Assembly: GCA_003140075.1 (NCBI GenBank) | Contig: PLIO01000211.1 | Location: 69,561-117,381 of the forward strand | Direction of reading: 5' to 3' | DNA length: 47,821 nucleotides | Source: Acidobacteriaceae bacterium | GTDB taxonomy: Bacteria; Acidobacteriota; Terriglobia; Terriglobales; Acidobacteriaceae | In this document: positions 17,041 through 25,636 of the stretch, piece by piece | Layout: each line of letters opens with the position of its first letter | Numbering within the stretch: the stretch's first letter is position 1 | Position numbers and translations under genes: made by a program | The notes under the pieces: model-generated | Databases searched by the model: none | What the model was told of the DNA's origin: nothing | What the model saw: only the letters and a program-made list of their open reading frames with translations

Positions 17041-18930
17041 GTGAAACCTGAAACGCAACTGGTCGAGGACCAACGACTGAAGATTCCGTCGTCGGGCTGC
17101 AATGGCTGTGTTCTCCAGTTGGTCGAGCAACGATCGCAAGCGAACCCGGAGGCCGCGGCCGTCATCGGCAGTGCCCCGGCGCTGACCTATGGAGAGTTGG
17201 ACCGCCAGGCCAACCGGCTGGCACATCACTTGCGAGCATTGGGCGTGCGCACGGAGTGCCTGGTGGGCGTGTACATGGAGCGTTCGCCGGCTTCGGTGAT
17301 CGCCGCATTGGCCACCTTTAAGGCGGGCGGCGCTTACCTTCCTCTCGATCCTTCTTTGCCCGAGGAACGCCTGACGTTCATGCTGGCGGATGCCAAGGTT
17401 ACGGCTGTAGTTTCCAGTGCCGCGTTACGCGATCGTCTGCCCAAAGGGCCGTGGGCCGTGTTTGACTTCGAAGATGTGGCTTCAGCGTCGTCGGCGCTTG
17501 AGCAACACGGGCCTGAAATCGAGATCTCACCCGACAACCTCGCGTATGTGATTTACACTTCGGGTTCAACCGGACAACCCAAGGGCGTCGAGATTACGCA
17601 TGGCAGCTTGATGAACCTGGTTGAGTGGCATTTGCGGGCGTTTGAAGTAACTGCCGCCGACCGAGCCACCCTGCAAGCGGCGGTCGGCTTTGATGCTGCG
17701 GTGTGGGAAGTTTGGCCTTACCTCGCATGCGGGGCCAGCGTGGCGATCCCGGAAGAATCCGTCCGGAACCACCCCGAGGCTCTGCGCGACTGGATGGTGG
17801 CCAACCGGATTACTATCACCTTCCTGTCGACAGCAATCGCTGAGCGCATGCTTCAGCTCAAGTGGCCGACGAAAACTTCGTTGCGCATTTTGCTGACCGG
17901 TGCAGATGCCCTGCGCAGGCGTCCCACCACGGATACGCCGTTTGTTCTCATCAACAACTACGGGCCCACCGAATGCACAGTGGTGGCGACCTCCGGTGCA
18001 GTTCTGCCTGAGCCTTCGGCAAGTCTGCCTTCCATCGGTCGTGCCATCGACAACACCGCAATCTATATCCTCGACGAGAAGATGCGTCCGGTTCCGCAGG
18101 GAGCTGCGGGAGAAATCTATATTGGTGGTGTGGGCGTGGCCCGCGGCTATCGCAATAACCCCGCGCTCACCGCGGAGCGGTTCGTGCGCAGTCCTTTCGA
18201 AGGGGGGAACGGCACCGGCAGTCGCGGCCGCCTTTACCGTACCGGCGACGTGGCGCGGTTTCTGCCCAACGGCGAAGTGGAATTTCTAGGACGCGTTGAT
18301 GAGCAGATCAAGATTCGCGGCTTTCGCGTGGAACCGGGCGAGATTGTGAGCGCACTGAATTCGTTTCCAGGAATTCAGGCCAGCGCCGTATCCCTGTTAG
18401 GCGGAGCGAACGGAGACCGGCGATTAGCCGCCTATGTGGTGTGCGCTCCAGGGGCGCAGATCACACTCACGAGTTTGCGGGAGACTCTTGCCCGGCGATT
18501 GCCCGACTACATGGTTCCGTCGGTATTTGGGAAGGTGCAGTCATTGCCGTTGACGCGGAACGGCAAAGTGGATTACAGCGCTTTGCCGGTTCTGACGGAA
18601 TCGAACACCTGGCCGGAATCGGAGTTCGTCGAGCCGCAAACGCATGTCGAACAACGGCTGGCTGCGATTCTCGCGCCCTTGCTGCATGTGGAGCGAGTCA
18701 GCGCAAAAGACAATTTCTTTTTGCTCGGCGGGCACTCGCTGCTGGGCACGCAGCTGATCACCAAGATCAAAGAAGCGTTTGACGTGGAACTCAGTCTGCT
18801 CAGCCTGTTCGACCATCCCACGCTCGAGGAGATGTCGGTAGAAGTGGAAAACCTCATTCTCGTGAAGATCGGCGCTGGGAATGGCGACGGAAGCAAAGTC
18901 TCGCGCGCCATTGTGCAGGAGAGCCAGTAG
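17041..18930 (+). CDS. NRPS initiation-type module A-PCP, predicted leucine-activating
   Basis: This 629-residue protein has an A domain (about 20-520; YVIYTSGSTGQPKGV, VGFDAAVWEVWPYL, NNYGPTECTV, YRTGDVARF, RGFRVEPGEI, NGKVDY) and a carrier domain (about 545-620; DNFFLLGGHSLLGTQL, phosphopantetheine on Ser566). The pocket by eye is D-A-W-F-L-G-N-V-V-K, a classical leucine code. There is no condensation domain. I chose GTG 17041, seven bases after GAGAGGA; the longer ATG/ACG-region frame from 16999 has no ribosome site. The stop overlaps the next gene (TAGTG), implying translational coupling. It would supply leucine in trans, or as partner of the downstream P450-containing protein. Confidence 0.88.
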   Translation: MKPETQLVEDQRLKIPSSGCNGCVLQLVEQRSQANPEAAAVIGSAPALTYGELDRQANRLAHHLRALGVRTECLVGVYMERSPASVIAALATFKAGGAYLPLDPSLPEERLTFMLADAKVTAVVSSAALRDRLPKGPWAVFDFEDVASASSALEQHGPEIEISPDNLAYVIYTSGSTGQPKGVEITHGSLMNLVEWHLRAFEVTAADRATLQAAVGFDAAVWEVWPYLACGASVAIPEESVRNHPEALRDWMVANRITITFLSTAIAERMLQLKWPTKTSLRILLTGADALRRRPTTDTPFVLINNYGPTECTVVATSGAVLPEPSASLPSIGRAIDNTAIYILDEKMRPVPQGAAGEIYIGGVGVARGYRNNPALTAERFVRSPFEGGNGTGSRGRLYRTGDVARFLPNGEVEFLGRVDEQIKIRGFRVEPGEIVSALNSFPGIQASAVSLLGGANGDRRLAAYVVCAPGAQITLTSLRETLARRLPDYMVPSVFGKVQSLPLTRNGKVDYSALPVLTESNTWPESEFVEPQTHVEQRLAAILAPLLHVERVSAKDNFFLLGGHSLLGTQLITKIKEAFDVELSLLSLFDHPTLEEMSVEVENLILVKIGAGNGDGSKVSRAIVQESQ

Positions 18931-21900
18931 TGCCATCTGGTGCCGAGCCGCAATCCCGCATCGACGGCGCCGACTCGGCCCTCAGCCTGTACCACCTGCT
19001 CGACCCTAAAATCCTCGCCAATCCCTACCCGCTCTTCCACCGCCTACGCGATGAGGCTCCCGTCCATTGGGATCCTTTCCTGCACGCCTGGGTCGTCACC
19101 CGCTACGCCGACGTTCTGGAAGTCCTGCACTCCTACTCCGCCAACCGCACGCCTACGCCCGAGCAGCTTGCCTCCATGGGCCTGGCGCACCTGAGCCCGA
19201 TTGCGCAGCTCATGGTGCAGCAGATGCTGTTTATGGACGCCGCACAGCATACCCGTCTGCGCGGCCTGGCTTCCCGCGCCTTCTCGCCCGCTCGCATCGA
19301 AGTGCTGCGCTCCCACATGGTCGAAATCGTCGATCATTTGCTTGACGATTTTGAGAAGCGCGGATCGATGGATGCGATTGCCGACTTAGGAGAGCCTCTT
19401 CCGGCGATTATTACGGCAGAAATGCTGGGTGTCCCAGTGGAGGATCGCCACCGACTCAAGCAATGGTCCGCTAATTTTGCCGAGATGCTCGGGAACTTCC
19501 AGCACAATCCCGAGCGCGCGCAAACCATGCTGCGTACGGTCGAAGATATGACCGCATATTTCCGCGACGCGGTGCGGGAGAACCAGCGGCATCCGCGCGA
19601 AGGCCTGATCAACTCGCTGCTTACCGCCGAGATCGGCGGCGACCGGCTGAACGAAGAAGAGATCGTGGCCAATGTGATCATTACGATGGTCGGCGGCCAG
19701 GAAACCACAACCAACCTGATCGGCAACGGAGTGCTCACCTTGCTCCGTCACCCCGACCAGATGGAGAAGTTGCGCGGCGATCTGTCGTTGATTCCGTCGG
19801 CGGTGGAGGAGATGCTGCGCTTCGAGAGTCCCAGTCAGCATACGGCTCGTCTCGCACCGGAGGATTGTGAACTCGGGGGCAAACAGATTCGCAAGCGGCA
19901 AGCTGTGATTGCGGTGATGGCCGCGGCGAATCGCGATCCCGAGCGGTTTCCCGATCCCGATCGCTTCAACATCGCTCGTGCGGATAACCGCCATCTGGCA
20001 TTCGGCTATGCCGCTCATTTTTGTTTCGGCGCGCCTCTGGCGCGGCTCGAAGGGCAGGTGGTTTTCGAATCGTTGTTGCGTCGCTTCCCGAAGTTTCGTC
20101 TGGAGCCGCAAGAGCTGGAATGGCGCACCAATCTTGGCTTGCGTGGGCTGACCTCTCTCAAGATTGCTTTCGAGCGTCCGGGATCGTCAATGAAATCTGC
20201 GCCCGTTAAGGCGGATGACAATCGGGAATCCAGCCCGGAGAAGTTGGCTCAGGCGGAGCGCCATCGGCTCGCCTTGGAATGGAACGATACCGATAAACCC
20301 TACCCGGCAGACAAGTGCATTCACGAACTGATCGAAGCGCGGGTCGAGAGGACTCCGCAGGCGATCGCCATCGAGGATGGATCACAGCGGCTCACCTATA
20401 GCGAACTGAATCGGCGTTCCAATCAACTGGCTCATTTTCTGCGCAAGAAAAACGTGAGAGCGGATGTGCCGGTTGCGGTCTGCCTGAAACGCTCCGCCGA
20501 ATTGCTGGTCGCATTACTGGGCGTGCTCAAAGCAGGTGGCGCGTGCGTCCCGCTGGACCCCGACTATCCGAGCGAAAGGCTTTCGCATATCCTGCGAGAT
20601 TCGCGGGCGCCGATTGTGATCACGCAATCCCAGTTGCTTTCGGTGGTCGGCGCAACGGGCGCGGAGATTCTTACGCTCGACTCGATCGGCAAATTGCTGG
20701 CGGGAGAAAGCGGAGAAAATCTGCCGGTGGAGGCGACTCCTCAAAGTCTGGCTTACGTGATCTATACTTCGGGCTCGACGGGAACGCCGCGTGGAGTGCA
20801 GCTCACGCACGGTGGTCTCGTCAACCACGGCGCGGCTTCGCTCGATGTGTACGGATTCACGGCCGCGGATCGAATGTTGCAGTTTGCCTCGATCAGCTTT
20901 GACATCGCCATCGAAGAAATCCTTCCCACGTGGATTGCCGGCGGCTGTGTAATCCCTCGCGGTGACGATGTTCCTCTCACGGCCGCGGAATTCCTGCGAT
21001 GGATTACGGATCATAAGATCACTGCGCTCGACTTGCCCACGGCCTACTGGCACGAACTGGTGCATGAACTCGCCGAGAGCGAGCATTCGCTGCCGGAGAG
21101 TCTGCGGCTGGTGATTGTGGGCGGAGAGAAGGCTTCTTCGTCGGCCTATTCGGCTTGGTTGAAAGCTGGCGGCGCGAGCGTCCGTTGGGTCAATACCTAC
21201 GGGCCCACAGAGGCCAGCGTGATCGCTACGGCCTACGAGCCGGACCCCAAAAAACCGTTCCCGGATAATCTTCCGATCGGACGGCCGATTCAGAATGTCC
21301 GCCTGTACGTTCTCGATTCGGATCTGCAACCTGTGCCCGTCGGCGTTCCCGGGGAACTGCACATTGGTGGAACTGGACTAGCGCGGGGATATCTCAATCA
21401 GCCCGAGTTGACGGCGGCGAAATTCATCGACGATCCGTTCTCCGGAAAGCCCGGAGCGCGCCTGTACAAAACAGGAGACATGGTTCGCCGCTTGCCGGAC
21501 GGGAATCTGGAATTTGTCGGCCGCATGGATTTCCAGGTAAAGATTCGCGGCTTTCGCGTCGAACTGGGCGAGATCGAGGCGGTGCTCGAGAAGCATCCTA
21601 CAGTGGCGCAGGCGGTTGTGATTGCTCGCGAAGCCGACGGCGGGAAGCAGCTTTTGGCTTATGTCATTGCAACTCCGGAAGGCGTTGCCGCGGCCGAACT
21701 CCGGGAGTATTTGAAAAAGCAACTTCCCGAGTATATGGCGCCTGCGGAATTTGTTTTCCTGGAAAGTTTTCCGCTCACTCCAAACGGCAAGGTGGATCGT
21801 CGTGCCCTGCCCGAGCCTCAGACCATGGAGTTGGCTGCAGCCGCGGACTTTGCCGCTCCGCGCGACGAATTCGAGTCGAGGATGGCGCGCCTTTGGGCGC

Positions 21901-22883
21901 AGGTGCTGGGCAGGGAAGCGGTGGGCATTCGCGACAATTTTTTCGACCTCGGCGGGCATTCTCTGTTGGCCTTGCGTTTGACCAGCCGAATCGAAAAGGA
22001 ATTCGGCAGGAAGCTCACGCTGACCGCAGTGATCCAGGCTCCCACGGTCGAAGAGATGGCGCAGTTGGTTCAGCGAGACGAAGTCTCATGGTCGCCGCTG
22101 GTGGCGCTGCAATCCGCGGGCACGAATCCAACGTTTTTCTTCGTACACGGTCTGGGTGGGACGGTGATGCGCTTTCACGAATTGGCCCGCCACATGGCTC
22201 CCGATCAGCCCTTCTTCTGTTTTCAGGCGCAAGGCATCGACGGAAAACTGCCGGTGCTCGATCAGGTCGATGACATGGCCGAGCTTTATTTCGAACATTT
22301 ACGGAGGGCCCAGCCCGAGGGGCCTTACTACCTCGGCGGTTATTCTTTCGGAGGTTTGGTCGCGCTGGAAATGGCTCGCCGCCTGCTCGCCGCCGGCGAG
22401 GAAATCGGCTTGCTGGCGCTGGTAGACACTTATTTCGTGAGCCGGCAAGCGGGTTCGTCATTGCTTGGCCGTTTCTTTTCGCTGTCGTCCGAGCAAAAGA
22501 TTGCCTACTTGAAGAAACGTGCGACCCGTTACCGCCGCGGCATCAAGCGGCGCATTGATTCGCTTTCTTTGCCGCTCGCGGTGAAGGTGGTCCGCGAGGC
22601 TTGCGCGGCTGCGGAACAGAAATATCGTCCGTCGGTATATTCGGGCGCGGTGACGCTGTTCCGCGCCAGCGAAAAGGCGCTGCGTGGTCTCGACGACGCG
22701 CAGGACGGCTGGCAGCAGTACGCGGCGGGCGGCCTGGAGATTCACGAAATTGACGGCGACCATGGCAATATCTTGAATGAGCCCAAGGTGAGGCAACTTG
22801 CCGCTGCATTGCGCGCCCGGCTGGATCAGGCGAGGTTGGAGCGCTTCGACGATGCGCGCGAGCGTTCCATGAGTTCCCGCTAG
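18930..22883 (+). CDS. Cytochrome P450-A-PCP-TE fusion NRPS
   Basis: This single 1317-residue polypeptide joins four domains. Residues 20-415 are a P450: I-helix VGGQETTTN (254-262), ExxR in EEMLR (293-297) and heme loop FGYAAHFCFG with Cys365; the usual FGxGxHxCxG has Ala for its second Gly. Residues 440-965 are an A domain (YIYTSGSTGTPRG, ISFDIAIEEILP, NTYGPTEASV, NGKVDR). A PCP (Ser1011) and a type I thioesterase (GYSFGG, Ser1139; Asp near 1166; terminal DGDHG) follow. A C-domain tail motif, HRLALEWNDTDKPYP (445-459), remains between P450 and A domain, so the P450 appears to stand where a C domain was. The pocket D-I-E-D-I-G-T-V-I-K has two extra acids, suggesting a basic amino acid. It starts at GTG 18930, overlapping the upstream stop. 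Confidence 0.88.
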   Translation: MPSGAEPQSRIDGADSALSLYHLLDPKILANPYPLFHRLRDEAPVHWDPFLHAWVVTRYADVLEVLHSYSANRTPTPEQLASMGLAHLSPIAQLMVQQMLFMDAAQHTRLRGLASRAFSPARIEVLRSHMVEIVDHLLDDFEKRGSMDAIADLGEPLPAIITAEMLGVPVEDRHRLKQWSANFAEMLGNFQHNPERAQTMLRTVEDMTAYFRDAVRENQRHPREGLINSLLTAEIGGDRLNEEEIVANVIITMVGGQETTTNLIGNGVLTLLRHPDQMEKLRGDLSLIPSAVEEMLRFESPSQHTARLAPEDCELGGKQIRKRQAVIAVMAAANRDPERFPDPDRFNIARADNRHLAFGYAAHFCFGAPLARLEGQVVFESLLRRFPKFRLEPQELEWRTNLGLRGLTSLKIAFERPGSSMKSAPVKADDNRESSPEKLAQAERHRLALEWNDTDKPYPADKCIHELIEARVERTPQAIAIEDGSQRLTYSELNRRSNQLAHFLRKKNVRADVPVAVCLKRSAELLVALLGVLKAGGACVPLDPDYPSERLSHILRDSRAPIVITQSQLLSVVGATGAEILTLDSIGKLLAGESGENLPVEATPQSLAYVIYTSGSTGTPRGVQLTHGGLVNHGAASLDVYGFTAADRMLQFASISFDIAIEEILPTWIAGGCVIPRGDDVPLTAAEFLRWITDHKITALDLPTAYWHELVHELAESEHSLPESLRLVIVGGEKASSSAYSAWLKAGGASVRWVNTYGPTEASVIATAYEPDPKKPFPDNLPIGRPIQNVRLYVLDSDLQPVPVGVPGELHIGGTGLARGYLNQPELTAAKFIDDPFSGKPGARLYKTGDMVRRLPDGNLEFVGRMDFQVKIRGFRVELGEIEAVLEKHPTVAQAVVIAREADGGKQLLAYVIATPEGVAAAELREYLKKQLPEYMAPAEFVFLESFPLTPNGKVDRRALPEPQTMELAAAADFAAPRDEFESRMARLWAQVLGREAVGIRDNFFDLGGHSLLALRLTSRIEKEFGRKLTLTAVIQAPTVEEMAQLVQRDEVSWSPLVALQSAGTNPTFFFVHGLGGTVMRFHELARHMAPDQPFFCFQAQGIDGKLPVLDQVDDMAELYFEHLRRAQPEGPYYLGGYSFGGLVALEMARRLLAAGEEIGLLALVDTYFVSRQAGSSLLGRFFSLSSEQKIAYLKKRATRYRRGIKRRIDSLSLPLAVKVVREACAAAEQKYRPSVYSGAVTLFRASEKALRGLDDAQDGWQQYAAGGLEIHEIDGDHGNILNEPKVRQLAAALRARLDQARLERFDDARERSMSSR

Positions 22884-22936
22884 TAAACTTGAGATATTAC
22901 CCAATCGCGACTGCAAATTTAAAAGGAGACTATCAG

Positions 22937-24340
22937 GTGTCGGTGAAGTTCGAGGACGAGTCGGGAGCGGCAGCCCGAGGAAAGAATGAGGATTCCGATC
23001 GCGTCCCCGTGCTCAGCCGCCGGTTCATCACCGAGAAGTTTCTTCCTTGGGCGGCTAAGGGTGGGCTGGCTCTTCTCGATTTCGGTCTTTACTCCGGATC
23101 GAATTTCTTGCTGGGGATTCTGCTGGCGCGCTGGATGGTGCCCGAGCAATATGGCGCCTACGCGCTGGTCTTCAGCATTTTCATCTTAATCACTTTCCTG
23201 TATCAGGCTCTGTTGCTCGAGCCGCTCTCGGTTTTCTCCGGGACCACCTACAGCAAGAATCTGCGCGGCTACCTTCAGTCGAACTTCTGGCTGCATTGGG
23301 GAGTCTCGGCCGTGATTTGCCTGCTCATGGGCGGTACCGCGGTGGCGGCGAAATATTGGTTTCATTCGCCGGTGTCGGCGATGGCGTTTGCGGGAATGAC
23401 GGCAGCTACTCCCTTCATTCTGATTCATGCCCTCGGTCGCCGCAGTTTCTATCTCAAGCTTTCGCCGGGTCCGGCCGCCTTTGGGTCGTCCTTCTACTGC
23501 GTGCTGGTTGTTTCGGGTTCGTTTCTCCTTTTTAAGTTGGGGTGGCTCTCGGCATTCAGCGCCTTCCTGGTGATGGGTTTCGCGGCGCTGGTGGGCGGCG
23601 TCATTATGGTTTTCCAGTTGCACGCCAAGCTGGAGCCAGCCACTGCGGAAATGTACCTGAACGAAACCTGGAAGAAACATTGGGAGTACGGCAAGTGGGC
23701 GCTCGGTACCTGCATCGTCGGCTGGATTCCAACTTACGTTTACATTCCGCTGGTGAGCAAATTTTCCGGGCTGGCTGTGACTGCGGAGTTGCGCGCGCTG
23801 ATGAACCTGGGCGGTCCGGTGCTGCAAACCTACGCCGCGCTCTCCATGCTGTTCCTGCCCTTTGCCGCACGCGTTCAGGGAGCGGAGGGCAGCCGGGGAT
23901 CGGCCGCGCTCACGCGCAAACTCACGGCGTTGTTTGTGGCGGGTGCAATCGCCTACTGGATCGTTCTCATTCCGCTGCGTCGTCCGTTATTCGCATTGCT
24001 TTACGCCGGCAAATATATGGATGCGAGTTCGCTGTTGCCATTATTCGCCGCCGAAACCGTGATCTGGAGCGCGGCCCTGGGCCCGGCTATCGTGCTCCGC
24101 GCCATGGAGTATCCGCGATCGTTGTTTTTTGCCAATGGAGCCGCCAGCGTCGTAGCCATTGTCTTCGGCATTCCCGCAACCCGTTATTTCGGCCTGCGCG
24201 GAGTGATCTGGAGCATGGTCCTGGCCAACGTGCTGTACGTGGTGGTTGCTTTTCTTCTGCTGGGGCGGAAACTGGCCACGCTCAAATCGGTGGAAACGGA
24301 GATTGTCATCCCGCGCCAGGCAGAAGAGGTCGCATTCTGA
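22937..24340 (+). CDS. Wzx-like polysaccharide flippase (MOP superfamily)
   Basis: This 467-residue, very hydrophobic protein has about 12 membrane segments. The N-terminus reads FLPWAAKGGLALLDFGLYSGSNFLLGILLARWMVPEQYGAYALVFSIF, the standard opening of Wzx/PST-type flippases. Segments such as LYAGKYMDASSLLPLFAAE and YFGLRGVIWSMVLANVLYVVVAF match the C-terminal half. It would flip a lipid-linked oligosaccharide, or a lipid-linked peptide conjugate, across the inner membrane. The GTG at 22937 is 8 bases after AAAGGAG; an upstream TTG at 22889 lacks a ribosome site. Notably it lies between two NRPS genes rather than in the EPS block. Confidence 0.82.
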   Translation: MSVKFEDESGAAARGKNEDSDRVPVLSRRFITEKFLPWAAKGGLALLDFGLYSGSNFLLGILLARWMVPEQYGAYALVFSIFILITFLYQALLLEPLSVFSGTTYSKNLRGYLQSNFWLHWGVSAVICLLMGGTAVAAKYWFHSPVSAMAFAGMTAATPFILIHALGRRSFYLKLSPGPAAFGSSFYCVLVVSGSFLLFKLGWLSAFSAFLVMGFAALVGGVIMVFQLHAKLEPATAEMYLNETWKKHWEYGKWALGTCIVGWIPTYVYIPLVSKFSGLAVTAELRALMNLGGPVLQTYAALSMLFLPFAARVQGAEGSRGSAALTRKLTALFVAGAIAYWIVLIPLRRPLFALLYAGKYMDASSLLPLFAAETVIWSAALGPAIVLRAMEYPRSLFFANGAASVVAIVFGIPATRYFGLRGVIWSMVLANVLYVVVAFLLLGRKLATLKSVETEIVIPRQAEEVAF

Positions 24341-24368
24341 CCCGAGTGTCGCTGCGTAATTTCATTTC

Positions 24369-25589
24369 ATGCGTCGTCTGAACATCATCTCGGTGCACAA
24401 CCACTACCTGCTGGCGGGCGGGGAAGACCAGGTGTTCGAGTCGGAAGCCCGGTTGCTGCGGGAACGCGGGCACCAGGTCACGCAGGTGGAGGAGCAGAAT
24501 GCGTATCCCGATAGCGTGTCGAAAAAGATTGGGATGGCGATCGATTGCGTGTGGTCGCGGCGGTGGCACCGCGAGTTTCGCGCGCGGCTGCAAAAATCGC
24601 GGCCGGATGTGGTTCACATTCATAATTTCTTTCCCCGCATCTCGCCGTCGATCTATTACGCGTGCCGCCGCGAGGGCGTACCGGTGGTTCAGACGCTGCA
24701 CAACTTCCGCCTACTCTGCGCGGGAGCCGAGTTGTATCGCGACGGGAAAGTCTGCGAGGAATGCCTGGACCATGGCGTGCTGCGCGGCGTGCGCTACGGT
24801 TGTTACCAGGGATCGAAGCTGGGTACGGCTGTTCTTACTTTGATGGTCGATGTGCATCGCCGAGCGCGCACCTGGTCGAATATGGTGGACTGTTACATCG
24901 CGCTCACGGAGTTTTCCCGCAGCAAGCTGATCTCCGGCGGCCTTCCGGCGGACCGCATCCGGGTGAAGCCGAATTTTGTGTTGCCCGATCCCGGCCCAAA
25001 GACCGGATGCGGAGACTACGCGCTGTTCGTAGGCCGTCTGGTTCAGTCCAAAGGCGTAATCTCGATGTTGGAGGCTTGGAAAGAACTGTCCACGATACCG
25101 CTTCACATCATTGGCGACGGTCCTTGCCGCGAACAGATCGAGAACGAACTGAAGACTGGCAGCTTGCCATCAGTCACCTACCGTGGCCGGCTGCCCCGCG
25201 CTGAAACTCTGGCTGCGATGAAGAACGCGCGCTTTCTGGTTTTCCCCAGCGAGTGGTATGAGGGCTTTCCCGTAACCATCGCGGAAGCGTTCGCCTGCGG
25301 GATTCCGGTTGTCGGCTCGCGGCTGGGCGCGATGCAGGAGATCATCGCGGACGGCGCGACCGGCTTGCATTTCCAGGCTGGTGACGTCCGGGATCTGCGG
25401 CAGAAGATGCAGTGGGCCTGGGACCATCCTGCCGAGATGGAGCAGATGGGCCGCCGCGCGCGGAAAGAATTCGAACAGAAATACACGGCCGAACAAAACA
25501 TACTGATGCTCGAGGAGGCCTATGAATTTGCCATGGCTTCCCGGGGCAAGCAGGTGGCGGTCGCGGAGCCGGAGAGCGTAACCGTTTAA
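24369..25589 (+). CDS. GT4-family glycosyltransferase
   Basis: This 406-residue protein has the two-Rossmann GT-B fold: N-terminal SVHNHYLLAGGEDQVFESEARLLRERGHQVTQV and VVHIHNFFPRISPSIYYACRREGVPVVQTLHN. The C-terminal domain has FVGRLVQSKGVISMLEAW, IIGDGP and the E-x7-E donor-binding motif in EWYEGFPVTIAEAFACGIPVVGSRLGAMQEII. It transfers a sugar from a nucleotide donor on the cytoplasmic side of the membrane with retention; donor and acceptor cannot be told. A Cys cluster (LLCAGAELYRDGKVCEECLDHG) is typical of one EPS-associated GT4 subgroup. It sits between the flippase and the last NRPS gene, so it may glycosylate either the EPS repeat or the peptide. Confidence 0.88.
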   Translation: MRRLNIISVHNHYLLAGGEDQVFESEARLLRERGHQVTQVEEQNAYPDSVSKKIGMAIDCVWSRRWHREFRARLQKSRPDVVHIHNFFPRISPSIYYACRREGVPVVQTLHNFRLLCAGAELYRDGKVCEECLDHGVLRGVRYGCYQGSKLGTAVLTLMVDVHRRARTWSNMVDCYIALTEFSRSKLISGGLPADRIRVKPNFVLPDPGPKTGCGDYALFVGRLVQSKGVISMLEAWKELSTIPLHIIGDGPCREQIENELKTGSLPSVTYRGRLPRAETLAAMKNARFLVFPSEWYEGFPVTIAEAFACGIPVVGSRLGAMQEIIADGATGLHFQAGDVRDLRQKMQWAWDHPAEMEQMGRRARKEFEQKYTAEQNILMLEEAYEFAMASRGKQVAVAEPESVTV

Positions 25590-25636
25590 TCTAGCGATTG
25601 CCGTCCAGGTGTCGAAGGCGCGATCACCGAAAAGCC

